Positions 1 to 8,823 of a stretch of DNA of 64,000 nt are shown here, one piece after another. Within the stretch, counting starts at the first letter, position 1. Each line of letters begins with the position of its first letter. The notes under the pieces were generated by a model. That model did not search any database. It was not told where the DNA came from and worked only from the letters and a program-made list of their open reading frames with translations. Made by a program: the position numbers and the translations under genes. The DNA comes from Paraburkholderia translucens (lineage in GTDB: Bacteria; Pseudomonadota; Gammaproteobacteria; Burkholderiales; Burkholderiaceae): NCBI RefSeq assembly GCF_020881035.1, contig NZ_JAJITC010000001.1, positions 310,001 to 374,000 on the forward strand, read 5' to 3'.

Positions 1-840
1 GTGAGCCTGTCCGATGAAGAAGCGCTCGCGCAGCACGTCATCGATATCGTCGCGCGCGACGAGCCCGACCTGCTGCGCCAGTTGAACGGCCGCACGATCG
101 TCACGAGCACCGGCAACGTCACGCTGCACACCGCACATGCGCCGCTCGTCACGCTGGAGCCCGACTGGCGCAGCCGCTTTCTCGCCGTGATCACCGATCC
201 GAGCGTCGCGCTGGTTCTGCTGATGCTCGGCATGTACGGCCTCTTTTTCGAATTCGCGAATCCGGGCTTCGTGCTGCCCGGCGTGGTCGGCGCGATCAGC
301 CTGCTGCTCGGCCTGTTCGCGATGCAGATGCTGCCGATCAGCTACGTCGGCCTCGGGCTGATCTTTCTAGGTATCGCCTTTCTGATCGGCGAGGCGTTTC
401 TGCCGACCTTCGGCTCGCTCGGCTTCGGCGGCATCGTCGCGTTCGTGGTCGGCGCAATGATGCTGATGGACACCGACGTGCCCGGCTACGGCATTCCCCT
501 GCCGTTGATCGCGGCGGTCGTCGTGTTCAGCGCCGCGTTCGTGTTCGGCGTGGCGCAGCTCGCGCTGCGCGCGCGGCGGCGGCCGGTGGTGACGGGTTCC
601 GAGGCTTTGATCGGCTGCGTCGGGGTGGTGCTGGACGGGGGCCTGCTGCCCGAACCCGAGCACGTTTCAGGCGGCACGCTGGCCGGCTGGGCGCGCGTGC
701 ACGGCGAGCGCTGGCGCGTGTCGAGCACGACGCCGGCCGCGCCGGGGCAAAGCGTGCGCGTCACGGCGCGCAACGGCCTCACGCTGACCGTGGTGCCCGT
801 CACCTCGGCCGAAGCCATACAACAAGGAGAACGCACATGA
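1..840 (+). CDS. NfeD family membrane protein (ClpP-class protease type), 5' end outside window
   Basis: This is the C-terminal part of a long-form NfeD protein, a membrane-anchored serine protease family that acts with stomatin-like proteins in membrane quality control. The visible 279 residues begin in the end of the ClpP-like protease domain (about 1-60). Four or five hydrophobic membrane segments follow between about residues 65 and 190. A small beta-rich OB-fold-like NfeD domain closes the protein (about 195-270, including the stretch [14 protein letters not shown]). The frame is open to base 1, so the real start and the protease active site lie upstream, and the GTG at base 1 is probably internal. 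The stop overlaps the slipin start by 4 bases (ATGA), the usual nfeD-slipin operon arrangement. Confidence 0.88.
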   Translation: MSLSDEEALAQHVIDIVARDEPDLLRQLNGRTIVTSTGNVTLHTAHAPLVTLEPDWRSRFLAVITDPSVALVLLMLGMYGLFFEFANPGFVLPGVVGAISLLLGLFAMQMLPISYVGLGLIFLGIAFLIGEAFLPTFGSLGFGGIVAFVVGAMMLMDTDVPGYGIPLPLIAAVVVFSAAFVFGVAQLALRARRRPVVTGSEALIGCVGVVLDGGLLPEPEHVSGGTLAGWARVHGERWRVSSTTPAAPGQSVRVTARNGLTLTVVPVTSAEAIQQGERT

Positions 841-1610
841 TCGGTTTCACATTCGGCTTCAGCAGCATCCTGCTCCTGCTCGTGGCCGCGCTGATTGCGT
901 CGTCGGTGCGGATCTTTCGCGAGTACGAGCGCGGCGTCGTGTTCATGCTCGGCCGCTTCTGGAAGGTCAAGGGGCCCGGGCTCGTGCTGATCATTCCGAT
1001 CGTGCAGCAGGCGGTGCGCATGGATCTGCGCACCATCGTGTTCGATGTGCCGACCCAGGACGTGATCACGCGCGACAACGTCTCGGTGAAAGTCAATGCG
1101 GTCGTGTATTTCCGCGTGGTCGATCCGGAGAAGGCGGTGATCCAGGTCGCGCGCTACTTCGAGGCAACCAGCCAGCTGTCGCAGACGACGCTGCGCGCGG
1201 TGCTCGGCAAGCACGACCTCGACCAGTTGCTGTCGGAGCGTGAGCAGCTGAATACGGACATCCAGAAGGTGCTCGATGCGCAAACCGACGCGTGGGGGAT
1301 CAAGGTGTCGATCGTCGAGATCAAGCATGTCGATATCAACGAAACGATGATCCGCGCGATCGCGCGTCAGGCCGAAGCCGAACGCGAGCGGCGCGCGAAG
1401 GTGATTCACGCGGAAGGCGAATTGCAGGCGTCGAGGCAGTTGCTCGAAGCGGCGCAGACGCTCGCGCGGCAGCCGCAGGCGATGCAGTTGCGCTATCTGC
1501 AGACGCTGACGACGATCGCCGCCGACAAGAACTCGACGATCGTGTTTCCGCTGCCGATCGACCTGGTGAGCGCGGTAATGGAACGGTTCAACAAGCCTTC
1601 GGCACCCTAG
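837..1610 (+). CDS. Slipin / stomatin-like SPFH-domain membrane protein
   Basis: The 257-residue protein has one N-terminal membrane segment (about residues 5-23), then an SPFH/band 7 domain (about 20-180, with [14 protein letters not shown] near its start), then a charged helical region rich in Ala, Glu and Arg that normally drives oligomerisation. Length and architecture fit bacterial slipins, which form membrane-bound scaffolds and are cut by their partner NfeD protease. It is translationally coupled to the preceding nfeD by a 4-base overlap, so the two are almost certainly one unit. The exact substrate cannot be read from sequence. Confidence 0.93.
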   Translation: MIGFTFGFSSILLLLVAALIASSVRIFREYERGVVFMLGRFWKVKGPGLVLIIPIVQQAVRMDLRTIVFDVPTQDVITRDNVSVKVNAVVYFRVVDPEKAVIQVARYFEATSQLSQTTLRAVLGKHDLDQLLSEREQLNTDIQKVLDAQTDAWGIKVSIVEIKHVDINETMIRAIARQAEAERERRAKVIHAEGELQASRQLLEAAQTLARQPQAMQLRYLQTLTTIAADKNSTIVFPLPIDLVSAVMERFNKPSAP

Positions 1611-1675
1611 ATCCCGGCGCGCACCGGAAAACCGGAGCGTCCGGACGTTTTTCCGCTCGTGAGGAGGAACTCATC

Positions 1676-1939
1676 ATGCAGATGTTTTTCCGCATCGGAC
1701 TCGGCGCGCTGTTGGCCGCCGGGAGTATCAGTACCGTCTACGCGCAAGCGGTGACGCAGCCCGCCGACCCGTCGGCGCCAAAAACCCGCGCCCAGGTGCG
1801 CGCCGACCTCGTCGAATGGCTTGCTGCCGGGTACGACCCGAACGACTGGGTCAACTACCCCGAAAACGCGCAGCGCGCAGGCCGCATCGTCGCGCAACGG
1901 CGCGCCCAGCAAGGCAACGCCCCGACGACCGCGCAGTGA
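1676..1939 (+). CDS. DUF4148 small secreted protein
   Basis: An 87-residue protein with a signal peptide (hydrophobic core about 7-18, probable cleavage after VYA) and then the compact DUF4148 motif TRAQVRADLVEWLAAGYDP, followed by NYPENAQRAGRIVA. The family is abundant in Burkholderiaceae, exported, and of unknown function. The ATG at 1676 was chosen because a strong GAGGAGG-like ribosome site lies just upstream and a signal peptide follows directly. It lies 65 bases after the slipin gene and may be cotranscribed. Two further members of the family are at about 37.6 and 38.1 kb. Confidence 0.85.
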   Translation: MQMFFRIGLGALLAAGSISTVYAQAVTQPADPSAPKTRAQVRADLVEWLAAGYDPNDWVNYPENAQRAGRIVAQRRAQQGNAPTTAQ

Positions 1940-2166
1940 CGGGCTCGCGGCTTCCTGACTCGCCGCGGCCTGAATACCGCCCGCCGCGGGCGGCAGGGGA
2001 ACGGCTTGCGCCACGGCAAGGTATCGTTTCGTCCCGCCAGCCGCCGCGCCGTGTTTACAGTTCCGCCGTAACGCCGCCGCATGGCCCGCTTTGCCCGGAC
2101 GCGCGGCGACTGCCCGAATCGCAAATAGTGACTTTCTGACCGACCACAGAGAAAAAGACCCGCCAC

Positions 2167-3468
2167 ATGGACTCGATCAAACGCTACTTCGGCTTCGACG
2201 CCATCGGCACCAACCTGCGCACCGAAGTGCTGGCCGGCGTGACCACCTTCCTGACGATGGCGTACATCATCTTCGTGAACCCGGCGATTCTCGGCGACGC
2301 CGGCATGCCGAAGAACGCGGTGTTCGTCGCGACCTGCATCGTGGCCGCGCTCGCGTCGCTGATCATGGGTCTGTATGCGAATTACCCGATCGCGCTCGCG
2401 CCCGGCATGGGCCTGAACGCGTACTTCGCGTACACGGTCGTCAAGGGCATGGGTTATACGTGGCAGGCCGCGCTCGGCGCGGTGTTCATCTCCGGCTGCC
2501 TGTTCCTGATCGTCACGCTGTTCCGCGTGCGCGAGGTCATCGTCAAGGGCATTCCGCATTCGATCCGGATCTCGATCACCGGCGGCATCGGCCTCTTCCT
2601 GGCGATCATTTCGTTGAAGTCGGCCGGCATCGTGGTCGGCAATCCGGCCACGCTCGTCACGCTCGGCAATCTGCATGACCCGCACGTCGTGCTCGCCGCG
2701 ATCGGCTTCTTCGGCATCGTCACGCTCGATCATCTGCGCGTGCGCGGTTCGATCCTGATCGGAATCGTCGGCGTGACGATCCTGAGCTTTTTCTTCGGCG
2801 GCAACCAGTTTCACGGCATCCTGTCCATGCCGCCGTCGATCGCGCCGACGCTGTTTCAACTCGATATCCACAGCGCGTTGGCGAGCGGCGTGCTGAACGT
2901 GGTGCTGGTGTTCTTCCTCGTCGAGCTGTTCGATGCGACCGGCACGCTGATGGGCGTGGCGAACCGCGCGGGGCTGCTCGTCGAAGGCCAGATGCATCGG
3001 CTGAACCGCGCGCTGCTTGCCGACAGCACCGCGATCCTCGCCGGCTCGATGCTCGGCACGTCGTCGACGACGGCCTATATCGAAAGCGCTTCGGGGGTGC
3101 AGGCCGGTGGCCGCACCGGCGCGACCGCGATCACGGTCGCCGTGCTGTTTGTCGCGGCACTGTTTTTCGCGCCGCTCGCTGAAGTGGTGCCGCCGTATGC
3201 GACCGCGCCCGCGCTGCTGTACGTATCGTGCCTGATGCTGCGCGAAATGCTCGACCTGCCGTGGGACGATGCGACCGAAGTCGTGCCGGCCGCGCTGACC
3301 GCGCTGCTGATGCCGTTCACTTACTCGATCGCAAACGGCGTCGCGTTCGGCTTCATTTCGTACGCGGCGCTCAAGCTGCTGACGGGCCAGGCGCGCCAGG
3401 TGAAGCTGGTCGTGTGGATCATCGCGGCGATCTTCCTGTTCCGGTATTTCTATCTCGGCAGCGAGTGA
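2167..3468 (+). CDS. NCS2 family purine (guanine/hypoxanthine-type) permease
   Basis: This 433-residue protein has about a dozen hydrophobic segments and the landmarks of the AzgA/GhxP branch of NCS2 permeases: an N-terminal RTEVLAGVTTFLTMAYIIFV, the ALAPGMGLNAYFAY loop, and the GTSSTTAYIESASGVQAGGR signature. It is an inner-membrane proton symporter, most likely for hypoxanthine, guanine or adenine; the exact base cannot be told from sequence. The length is normal for the family and the frame is intact. It stands alone, converging with the DUF1488 gene 21 bases downstream. Confidence 0.92.
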   Translation: MDSIKRYFGFDAIGTNLRTEVLAGVTTFLTMAYIIFVNPAILGDAGMPKNAVFVATCIVAALASLIMGLYANYPIALAPGMGLNAYFAYTVVKGMGYTWQAALGAVFISGCLFLIVTLFRVREVIVKGIPHSIRISITGGIGLFLAIISLKSAGIVVGNPATLVTLGNLHDPHVVLAAIGFFGIVTLDHLRVRGSILIGIVGVTILSFFFGGNQFHGILSMPPSIAPTLFQLDIHSALASGVLNVVLVFFLVELFDATGTLMGVANRAGLLVEGQMHRLNRALLADSTAILAGSMLGTSSTTAYIESASGVQAGGRTGATAITVAVLFVAALFFAPLAEVVPPYATAPALLYVSCLMLREMLDLPWDDATEVVPAALTALLMPFTYSIANGVAFGFISYAALKLLTGQARQVKLVVWIIAAIFLFRYFYLGSE

Positions 3469-3489
3469 GAACGGAAGTCGCCCGCTCGG

Positions 3490-3780
3490 TCAGTTACGCC
3501 AGTTCGCCTCATAAAAGCGCACGTACCCGCTTCTGAGCACGAGGCACTGCGCGCGCGTTTCCGACAAGAGCCGGCGGGTGGCCGCCTCGATGCGGGGCCG
3601 GTGCGCGTCGAACGCGACGATCATGTCCTCCTGCCGCGGCGACGCGGCACCGAAGTGATCTTCGAGCGCTTCCGCGGTGATCATGCACTCCACCCTCTGC
3701 CCATCGACCATTGCCGGAAACGCCAAAGTAAGTTCGCGACCTGAATATTCAGGGGCTTCGTTCGGAAATTGGATCTGCAT
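3490..3780 (-). CDS. DUF1488 domain protein
   Basis: A 96-residue soluble protein matching the pattern of DUF1488: an N-terminal beta-rich segment (IQFPNEAPEYSGRELTLAFP), then VECMITAEALEDHFG and an alpha-helical C-terminal half. The function is unknown. The internal ATG at 3780 was preferred over a start 16 codons upstream because family members begin at MQIQFPN and a purine-rich site precedes it. It is a single gene. Confidence 0.75.
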   Translation of the reverse strand: MQIQFPNEAPEYSGRELTLAFPAMVDGQRVECMITAEALEDHFGAASPRQEDMIVAFDAHRPRIEAATRRLLSETRAQCLVLRSGYVRFYEANWRN

Positions 3781-4085
3781 GGGAGTCACCTGGAAGAGTG
3801 CGCGTGCGATGCGCTCGGGGTAATGCACGCGCGGGTTGCCTGCTGTCGTGCCGACCGCTCGTTCCTCCTTGTCCTATGCGATCGACGCGGGCCCTCACCT
3901 CGGCGCGGTAGCGTCGGTTCGCGCCGCGCGGAGGTGAATTGATTCACTTTAGACGAGTTCACGCCAGGTGCAAGATTTCCCGGTGTTTTTCCTGAACATG
4001 GGACAGAATGCCCATGTTGCGGCGCGGCATAAAGGGGCGTCCGATCCCATGTAAAGTGTCGCGCACCCAGCCATTGAACCGTACG
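3781..4085. other. Intergenic region between DUF1488 and ferredoxin genes
   Basis: No coding signal was seen. It holds two short dyad elements: GTGAATTGATTCAC at 3934-3947, a perfect 6+6 palindrome, and a stem-loop at 3995-4018. Both could be regulatory for the ferredoxin gene that begins at 4086. Confidence 0.5.
3995..4018 (+). promoter_or_regulatory. Stem-loop upstream of ferredoxin gene
   Basis: AACATGGG (3995-4002) pairs perfectly with CCCATGTT (4011-4018) around an 8-base loop. It ends 67 bases before the ferredoxin start codon, so it could lie in the leader RNA or serve as an operator. The role is inferred only from position. Confidence 0.35.
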
Positions 4086-4394
4086 ATGTCCGCCCCCGAC
4101 CGCCCGCCTGTGATTCGCGTCGAGCCGCTTGGCGCGAGCTTCGAAGCACCCGATTCGCTGACGATTCTCGAAGCCGCCGCTTTTGCGAACCTGCGTTTGC
4201 CGCGTTCGTGCCGCAACGGCACGTGCAGGGCATGCCTGTGCCGGATCAAGTCAGGGCAGGTGCGTTACTCGATCGAATGGCCCGGCGTGAGCCGCGAGGA
4301 AAAGGCTGAAGGCTATATCCTGCCGTGCGTGGCCATCGCGGAAACCGACCTGGTGATCGAAGTGCCGGATGCGGTCTTGCTACCGGCGCGCTGA
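4086..4394 (+). CDS. Small 2Fe-2S plant-type ferredoxin
   Basis: A 102-residue protein with a plant-type [2Fe-2S] ligand pattern: CRNGTCRAC gives three cysteines in C-x4-C-x2-C spacing (a further Cys follows in CLC), and the fourth ligand is in YILPC about 30 residues on. The surrounding beta-grasp fold is complete for the family. It would be a cytoplasmic electron carrier, but its partner reductase or oxygenase is not next to it. The ATG at 4086 gives the normal ferredoxin length; an upstream in-frame start would add 26 untypical residues and run through the leader stem-loop. Confidence 0.85.
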   Translation: MSAPDRPPVIRVEPLGASFEAPDSLTILEAAAFANLRLPRSCRNGTCRACLCRIKSGQVRYSIEWPGVSREEKAEGYILPCVAIAETDLVIEVPDAVLLPAR

Positions 4395-4444
4395 GTAGCA
4401 TGGAAGCGCGAGCGTGAGGTCGAGCGGCGCAAAGCGCGCCACCT

Positions 4445-5089
4445 TCAGCCGCCCTCTTTCATCTGCTTCAGGATCTTGTAGACGGTCGCACGGCCCATCG
4501 TCAGCACCGCGGCCACGTAGTTCGCCGAGCTGCGGCCGCGAAACGCGCCCTGCGCGTGCAGCGCCTCGACGATTTCACGCTTGTGCTCGCGCGTCAGCGC
4601 ATTGATGCCGATCTGCCGGTCGCGCAACCACGTGTGCAGATACGTATTGATGCGGTCCTGCCAGTCGTCGCGGAACAGATCGTCGGCGGGTGCGTCAGTC
4701 ATCGTGCCGCCCTTGATGAACAGATCGAGCGTCGAGCGCACGTCCTCGAACACCGCGATGTTGAAGTTCACGCACAGGATGCCCGCGGGCTTGCCGTCGT
4801 CGTCGAACAGGATGTTGCTCACACAGCGCATGCGGCGGCCGTCCCAGTTCAGTTTTTCGTAGGGACCGATGGTCTGGCCGCGCGCCGCGAAATGAGCGTC
4901 GTCGAGCACCGACGGAGCGCCCACTTCGAGCCGCGAAAGATTGTTCGCCAGATACGCGATGGTCTGATCACGCAGATCGTGAATCACCACTTCGGCACAC
5001 GGATAGAGCAGCGCGGCGATGCCGTCGGCGATCGGCGCGTAACGCTTCAGCAGCAGGTCTTTGACAGAAGACACGTTCGGGTTGCGCAT
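4445..5089 (-). CDS. YheO-like PAS/helix-turn-helix transcriptional regulator
   Basis: The 214-residue protein has an N-terminal YheO-like PAS domain (about 10-120, with YPCAEVVIHDLRDQTIAYLA and GILCVNFNIAVF). It ends in a HTH_22-type DNA-binding domain (about 160-210, LTREHKREIVEALHAQGAF and MGRATVYKILKQMKEGG). Relatives such as DauR respond to small amino-acid-derived ligands; the ligand here is unknown. It is transcribed on the minus strand toward the convergent ferredoxin gene. Confidence 0.85.
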   Translation of the reverse strand: MRNPNVSSVKDLLLKRYAPIADGIAALLYPCAEVVIHDLRDQTIAYLANNLSRLEVGAPSVLDDAHFAARGQTIGPYEKLNWDGRRMRCVSNILFDDDGKPAGILCVNFNIAVFEDVRSTLDLFIKGGTMTDAPADDLFRDDWQDRINTYLHTWLRDRQIGINALTREHKREIVEALHAQGAFRGRSSANYVAAVLTMGRATVYKILKQMKEGG

Positions 5090-5325
5090 GGGAAAGACGC
5101 GAGGTTCGAAGGAGGCGAGGCGCGGTATCGGGCAACGACGGCGTGAGGTGCCCGCAGCAGCCCCCGTCGCGCGCGCACCGCCCGCATTCAGGACTCGCCA
5201 TTGTAGCGGCCTGGCACCGGGCGTCGCGAATCAACACTGCGCAGCAATTTTGTCCGCCTCGCGAGCGCATTTTTTTCGTGCGATAAACGCTGATTCAACC
5301 GAAAACCACTGAACGGAGCAAACCG

Positions 5326-5544
5326 ATGGCCACACTCGAAGCGTTTCGCGACGTGCTCGACGACAAGCGCACGCCGGAGATCATCCGCAACCACATCATC
5401 GATTCGCTGCAATACGCACTGCGCAACTTCGGTCAGGTCTTCACGGCGAAGGAACTCGAATGGCTGGCCCGCTGGGACGATGCACGCCTGCCGCTGGCGG
5501 CCACGCGTGAATTGCACAAGCGCCTCGCCGAGACGTCGCGCTGA
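5326..5544 (+). CDS. Conserved small hypothetical protein (72 aa)
   Basis: A 72-residue soluble, mostly helical protein beginning MATLEAFRDVLDDKRTPEII, with no signal peptide or membrane segment. A good ribosome site (ACGGAGCAAACCG) precedes the ATG. The codon use and amphipathic composition look genuinely coding, but I do not recognise a family. No operon partner is seen; the next gene on this strand is over 570 bases away. Confidence 0.6.
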   Translation: MATLEAFRDVLDDKRTPEIIRNHIIDSLQYALRNFGQVFTAKELEWLARWDDARLPLAATRELHKRLAETSR

Positions 5545-6121
5545 CGCGTTCAGACCCCGCACCCTGCGTTCGCCGCTCGCGCGCCCCACGCCCGCCACAG
5601 AGCTGACACGCCCTCGCCAGTCGCTCGCGAAGCCCCGCCAGACGGTCGTTCCGGCCGTGCGCCGAAGTTTGCACTATCCAATCAGCCCCGTTTCAGGCAT
5701 CATATTGAAATAGTTGCACCTCGCACCCATATAGCACTGGCAGCACCAGGCAGTCTCAAACCGGCATCTCCGCACCACCCCCGACTGTTCGACCGCCGCT
5801 CGCCGGCGATCCCGTCATTCCGGCAATGCACCGCCTGCATTCGCCGTCGCGAGAAGTACACCGAGCGGTTCAGCATCATGCGTACGGCGCGTCAATGAGC
5901 GTCGCTTCAGCGTTTTTCCGGTCGAATCCGCGCTTTCGCGCGACCGCTCGAGCCATTGTCATTGAGGCCGCCGGGTCTAGCAGGCCTGTGCAAACCATTT
6001 TTATCGCGGCGCGCCCATCGGTGCTGCGCCGCCGGTTCGCGTCGCGACGCGTCAGAAAGAGGCGCTGCCGCAAGAGCGCCCACGAGCGCGGCTCGCGAAC
6101 CAGGCAATACAGGACACGTTC
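5545..6121. other. Intergenic region without recognised features
   Basis: About 577 bases. Open frames here are short, mutually overlapping and resemble no family I know. No convincing promoter pair, hairpin or RNA gene was found. Confidence 0.5.
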
Positions 6122-6403
6122 ATGAATCCAGCAGTCAAGACCTATAAAGGTTACGAAATCCACCCGCTCGTTTATCCGCGCCGCCCCGCGGGCGCGCAGG
6201 CAGGCCGCGACCCGGCCGCCGGTTACGACGCATCGGTGCGCATCTGCCGCGTCGGCGCCAATCCGGCGGCCGACGGCCGGGTGTTCCGCCTGCAGTATCT
6301 GTTTCCGTTCGACGGCATGGGCAAGGCGCGCATCGCATGCATGGCGCATGCGCAACGCTTGATCGACGGCCAGGTGAGTGGCCAGTCGGTCGCCGACCTT
6401 TGA
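6122..6403 (+). CDS. Conserved hypothetical protein (93 aa)
   Basis: A 93-residue soluble protein beginning MNPAVKTYKGYEIHPLVYPR. The opening TYKGYEIHPL resembles the start of the 71-residue protein at 25139 (IRYKGYEVEAA), and both look like small Burkholderia-type cytoplasmic proteins of unknown function. No catalytic motif, signal peptide or membrane segment is present. It lies about 130 bases before the second IF-1 gene. Confidence 0.6.
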   Translation: MNPAVKTYKGYEIHPLVYPRRPAGAQAGRDPAAGYDASVRICRVGANPAADGRVFRLQYLFPFDGMGKARIACMAHAQRLIDGQVSGQSVADL

Positions 6404-6537
6404 GCGGCGTCATCGGCGCGTCACTCACGTCGCGCAGCGTGCCTTCGGGCACCGCTGCTTTTCCAATCAATCCCAGCCGCGCCGCTTGCAATGCCCGCGG
6501 CCGGCTTTCCCTTTATCCCATCGACCAGGAGTAATGC

Positions 6538-6816
6538 ATGGCGAAAGAAGAACTGATTGAACTTGACGGTATCGTCGACGAAGTCCTTCCGGACAGCCGC
6601 TACCGCGTGACCCTCGACAACGGCGTCGTGGTCGGCGCCTATGCGTCCGGACGCATGCGCAAGAACCATATCCGTATTCTCGCGGGCGATCGCGTGACGC
6701 TCGAAATGTCGGTCTACGACCTGACCAAGGGGCGGATCAATTTCCGTCACAAGGACGAACGCCCGAGCGGCGGCGGTGCGCCGCGGCCTGCTTCGCAGGG
6801 AGCGCGGCGGCGGTAA
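6538..6816 (+). CDS. infA: Translation initiation factor IF-1, long paralogue
   Basis: A 92-residue S1/OB-fold protein with the IF-1 core ([53 protein letters not shown]). It binds the ribosomal A site during initiation. The core matches the usual 72-residue IF-1, but a basic, Gly/Pro/Arg-rich tail of about 18 residues follows. Burkholderiaceae commonly carry one short infA in the ribosomal protein cluster and a second, longer one elsewhere; this gene, away from ribosomal genes, is presumably the second. The ribosome site CAGGAGTAATGC is strong. Confidence 0.92.
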   Translation: MAKEELIELDGIVDEVLPDSRYRVTLDNGVVVGAYASGRMRKNHIRILAGDRVTLEMSVYDLTKGRINFRHKDERPSGGGAPRPASQGARRR

Positions 6817-7006
6817 GATGCGCCGCTTCGGTGCAACGGGCGTGCGCGGTCCCGCATGCCCCGCGCCGGTGCAGCACGACCTGTGTGGTCGCGCCGCCTC
6901 GCTCCCGGGCGCTTCGCTAGCCAGCGCCCGAAAAATTCCCCAACGGCCCGCCCCATTCGCGGGCGCCAACCCACGCGCATCTCGGCAACTCCCGCAGCAT
7001 AACGAC

Positions 7007-7022
7007 TGGCATAGCTATTGCT
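7007..7022 (+). promoter_or_regulatory. Sigma-54-type promoter upstream of nasT
   Basis: TGGCATAGCTATTGCT matches the -24/-12 consensus TGGCAC-R-N4-TTGC-W at 15 of 16 positions (T instead of C at position 6), with exactly 10 bases between the GG (7008-7009) and the GC (7020-7021). Transcription would start near 7033, about 24 bases before the nasT ATG at 7057. Nitrogen control of a nitrate-sensing pair by sigma-54 and NtrC is biologically expected. No NtrC site was identified. Confidence 0.6.
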
Positions 7023-7056
7023 TTACCAGTGGTCGGTTGTCCCTTCCAACGACTCC

Positions 7057-7632
7057 ATGCTGCGTGTTCTCCTTGTCACCGACACCGACAAACCGATCGG
7101 CGATCTGCGCGATGCGCTCGCCTGCCTGGGCTGCGAAATGCTCGCCGGCACCGCGACACCGCAGGCGCTGCATCGCGCGGTGCAGGACGAGCGGCCCGAC
7201 GTCATCATCATCGATACGGAGTCGCCGTCGCGCGATACGCTCGAACAGCTCGCCGTGATGCACGCAACCGCGCCGCGCCCCGTGCTGATGTTTAGCCACG
7301 ACGCGAATCAGCAACTGATCCGCGAAGCGGTGAACGCGGGCGTCACCGCGTACCTGGTCGAAGGTCTCGCGACCGAACGGCTTGCGCCGATCCTCGAAGT
7401 CGCGCTCGCGCGTTTCGCGCAGGAGTCGCAATTGCGCGAGCGGCTCGCGCAGGCCGAGAACGAATTGGCCGAGCGCAAGCTGATCGATCGCGCGAAACGC
7501 CTGCTGATGGATCGGCAGAAACTCTCCGAACCGGCCGCCTACGCAAGTCTGCGCACACGCGCGATGAACCAGGGCGTCAAACTCGCCGAGGTCGCGCGCG
7601 AGGTCGTCGCGTCGACCGGCTCGCTCAAATGA
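7057..7632 (+). CDS. nasT: NasT-like ANTAR-domain response regulator / antiterminator
   Basis: The 191-residue protein has a receiver-like domain (about 1-120, MLRVLLVTDTDKPIGDLRDA and VIIIDTESPSRDTLE) and a C-terminal ANTAR RNA-binding domain (about 130-190, ERKLIDRAKRLLMDRQKLSE and AYASLRTRAM). NasT proteins bind hairpins in the leader of nitrate/nitrite assimilation operons and prevent termination; NasS holds NasT back until nitrate is present. An upstream frame start at 7018 falls inside the predicted promoter, so the ATG at 7057 was chosen. Seven bases separate it from nasS. The assimilation operon it would control is not in this window. Confidence 0.88.
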   Translation: MLRVLLVTDTDKPIGDLRDALACLGCEMLAGTATPQALHRAVQDERPDVIIIDTESPSRDTLEQLAVMHATAPRPVLMFSHDANQQLIREAVNAGVTAYLVEGLATERLAPILEVALARFAQESQLRERLAQAENELAERKLIDRAKRLLMDRQKLSEPAAYASLRTRAMNQGVKLAEVAREVVASTGSLK

Positions 7633-7639
7633 TGCGCTC

Positions 7640-8791
7640 ATGAATCCAGCCACTTCCGTCACCGCGGCGGCCTTTGCGCAGCCGCCCGAAAAGACCCATT
7701 TGCGGCTCGGCTTCGTCGCGTTGTCCGACGCGGCGCCGCTCATCGCCGCGAAGCTGCTCGAGTTCGGCCATGCGCACGGGCTCACGCTCGAACTGTGCCG
7801 CCAGCCGTCGTGGGCGGCCGTGCGCGACAAGCTGCTGTCGGGTGATCTCGACGCCGCGCACACGCTCTACGGCCTCGTGTATGGCGTGCAGCTCGGCCTC
7901 GGCGGCCCGCGCACCGACATGGCCGTGTTGATGGTGCTGAACCGCAACGGTCAGGCGATCACCCTATCGAACCGTCTCGCCGATTTGCGCGAGAAACATG
8001 GCACGTTGAGCGACGCGCTCGCGGCGCTCGGCCGCAAGCCGGTGTTCGCGCAGACCTTCCCGACGGGCACCCATGCCATGTGGCTGTACTACTGGCTCGC
8101 GGCGCAAGGCGTCGATCCGTTGCGCGACATCGACAGCGTGGCGATTCCGCCGCCGCAGATGGTCGCCGCGCTCGCCGGCGAGCGGCTCGATGGTCTCTGC
8201 GTCGGCGAGCCGTGGAATGCCATGGCCGAAGCCCACGGCGTCGGCAGAACGATCGCTTATACGAGCGAGGTATGGCCCGAGCATCCCGAGAAAGTGCTCG
8301 CCTGCCGGCGCGATTTCGTCGACGCGCATCCGCGCACGACGCGCGCGCTCGTGCAGACCGTGCTCGAAGCCTGCCGCTGGCTCGACGGCGCCGGGCATCG
8401 CGACGAGATCGCGCGTTGGCTCGCGCGGCCCGAATACATCGGTATTGACGAGACGCTGATCGCGGCGCGCTTGGCCGATCACATCGACCCCGCGAACGCG
8501 CGCCGCCTGCCGATGCGTTTCTTCGACGACGGCGCGGTCAACTATCCGCATCCATTCGAAGGCGCATGGTTCCTCACGCAGTTCGAGCGCTGGGGGATGA
8601 TCGACGCACGCAACGACTACGATGCGATCGCCGAGGGCATCAACCAGACGCAGCTATATCGCGAGGCCGCCGCGCGCGTGAACGTGGCGGTGCCTGGCGA
8701 GAACGTGACACGGGTATTGATCGATGGCGAGGTGTGGTCAAACGGCTCGCCATCCGCCGCCTATGCGCGGCGCTTTGCGATCCGCCGCTGA
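7640..8791 (+). CDS. nasS: NasS-like nitrate sensor (NrtA/CmpA family, no signal peptide)
   Basis: This 383-residue protein is related to the nitrate-binding proteins NrtA/CmpA (LRLGFVALSDAAPLIAAKLL near the start, GTHAMWLYYWLAAQG, GLCVGEPWNAMAEA). It has no signal peptide or lipobox, which fits a cytoplasmic sensor rather than a transport component. NasS binds nitrate or nitrite and releases its partner NasT. It follows nasT by 7 bases on the same strand and is presumably cotranscribed from the sigma-54-type promoter. Confidence 0.88.
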   Translation: MNPATSVTAAAFAQPPEKTHLRLGFVALSDAAPLIAAKLLEFGHAHGLTLELCRQPSWAAVRDKLLSGDLDAAHTLYGLVYGVQLGLGGPRTDMAVLMVLNRNGQAITLSNRLADLREKHGTLSDALAALGRKPVFAQTFPTGTHAMWLYYWLAAQGVDPLRDIDSVAIPPPQMVAALAGERLDGLCVGEPWNAMAEAHGVGRTIAYTSEVWPEHPEKVLACRRDFVDAHPRTTRALVQTVLEACRWLDGAGHRDEIARWLARPEYIGIDETLIAARLADHIDPANARRLPMRFFDDGAVNYPHPFEGAWFLTQFERWGMIDARNDYDAIAEGINQTQLYREAAARVNVAVPGENVTRVLIDGEVWSNGSPSAAYARRFAIRR

Positions 8792-8823
8792 AGCGGACCG
8801 CACGCGAAGGCTCGAAACAACGC

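Noticed and set aside
5545..6121. Promoter pair near 5700-5740 (TTGAAA and TATAGC)
   Set aside because: The spacing is 19 bases and the next gene is nearly 400 bases away.
7018..7056. Upstream start for nasT
   Set aside because: It lies inside the predicted -12 element of the promoter and adds residues absent from the family.
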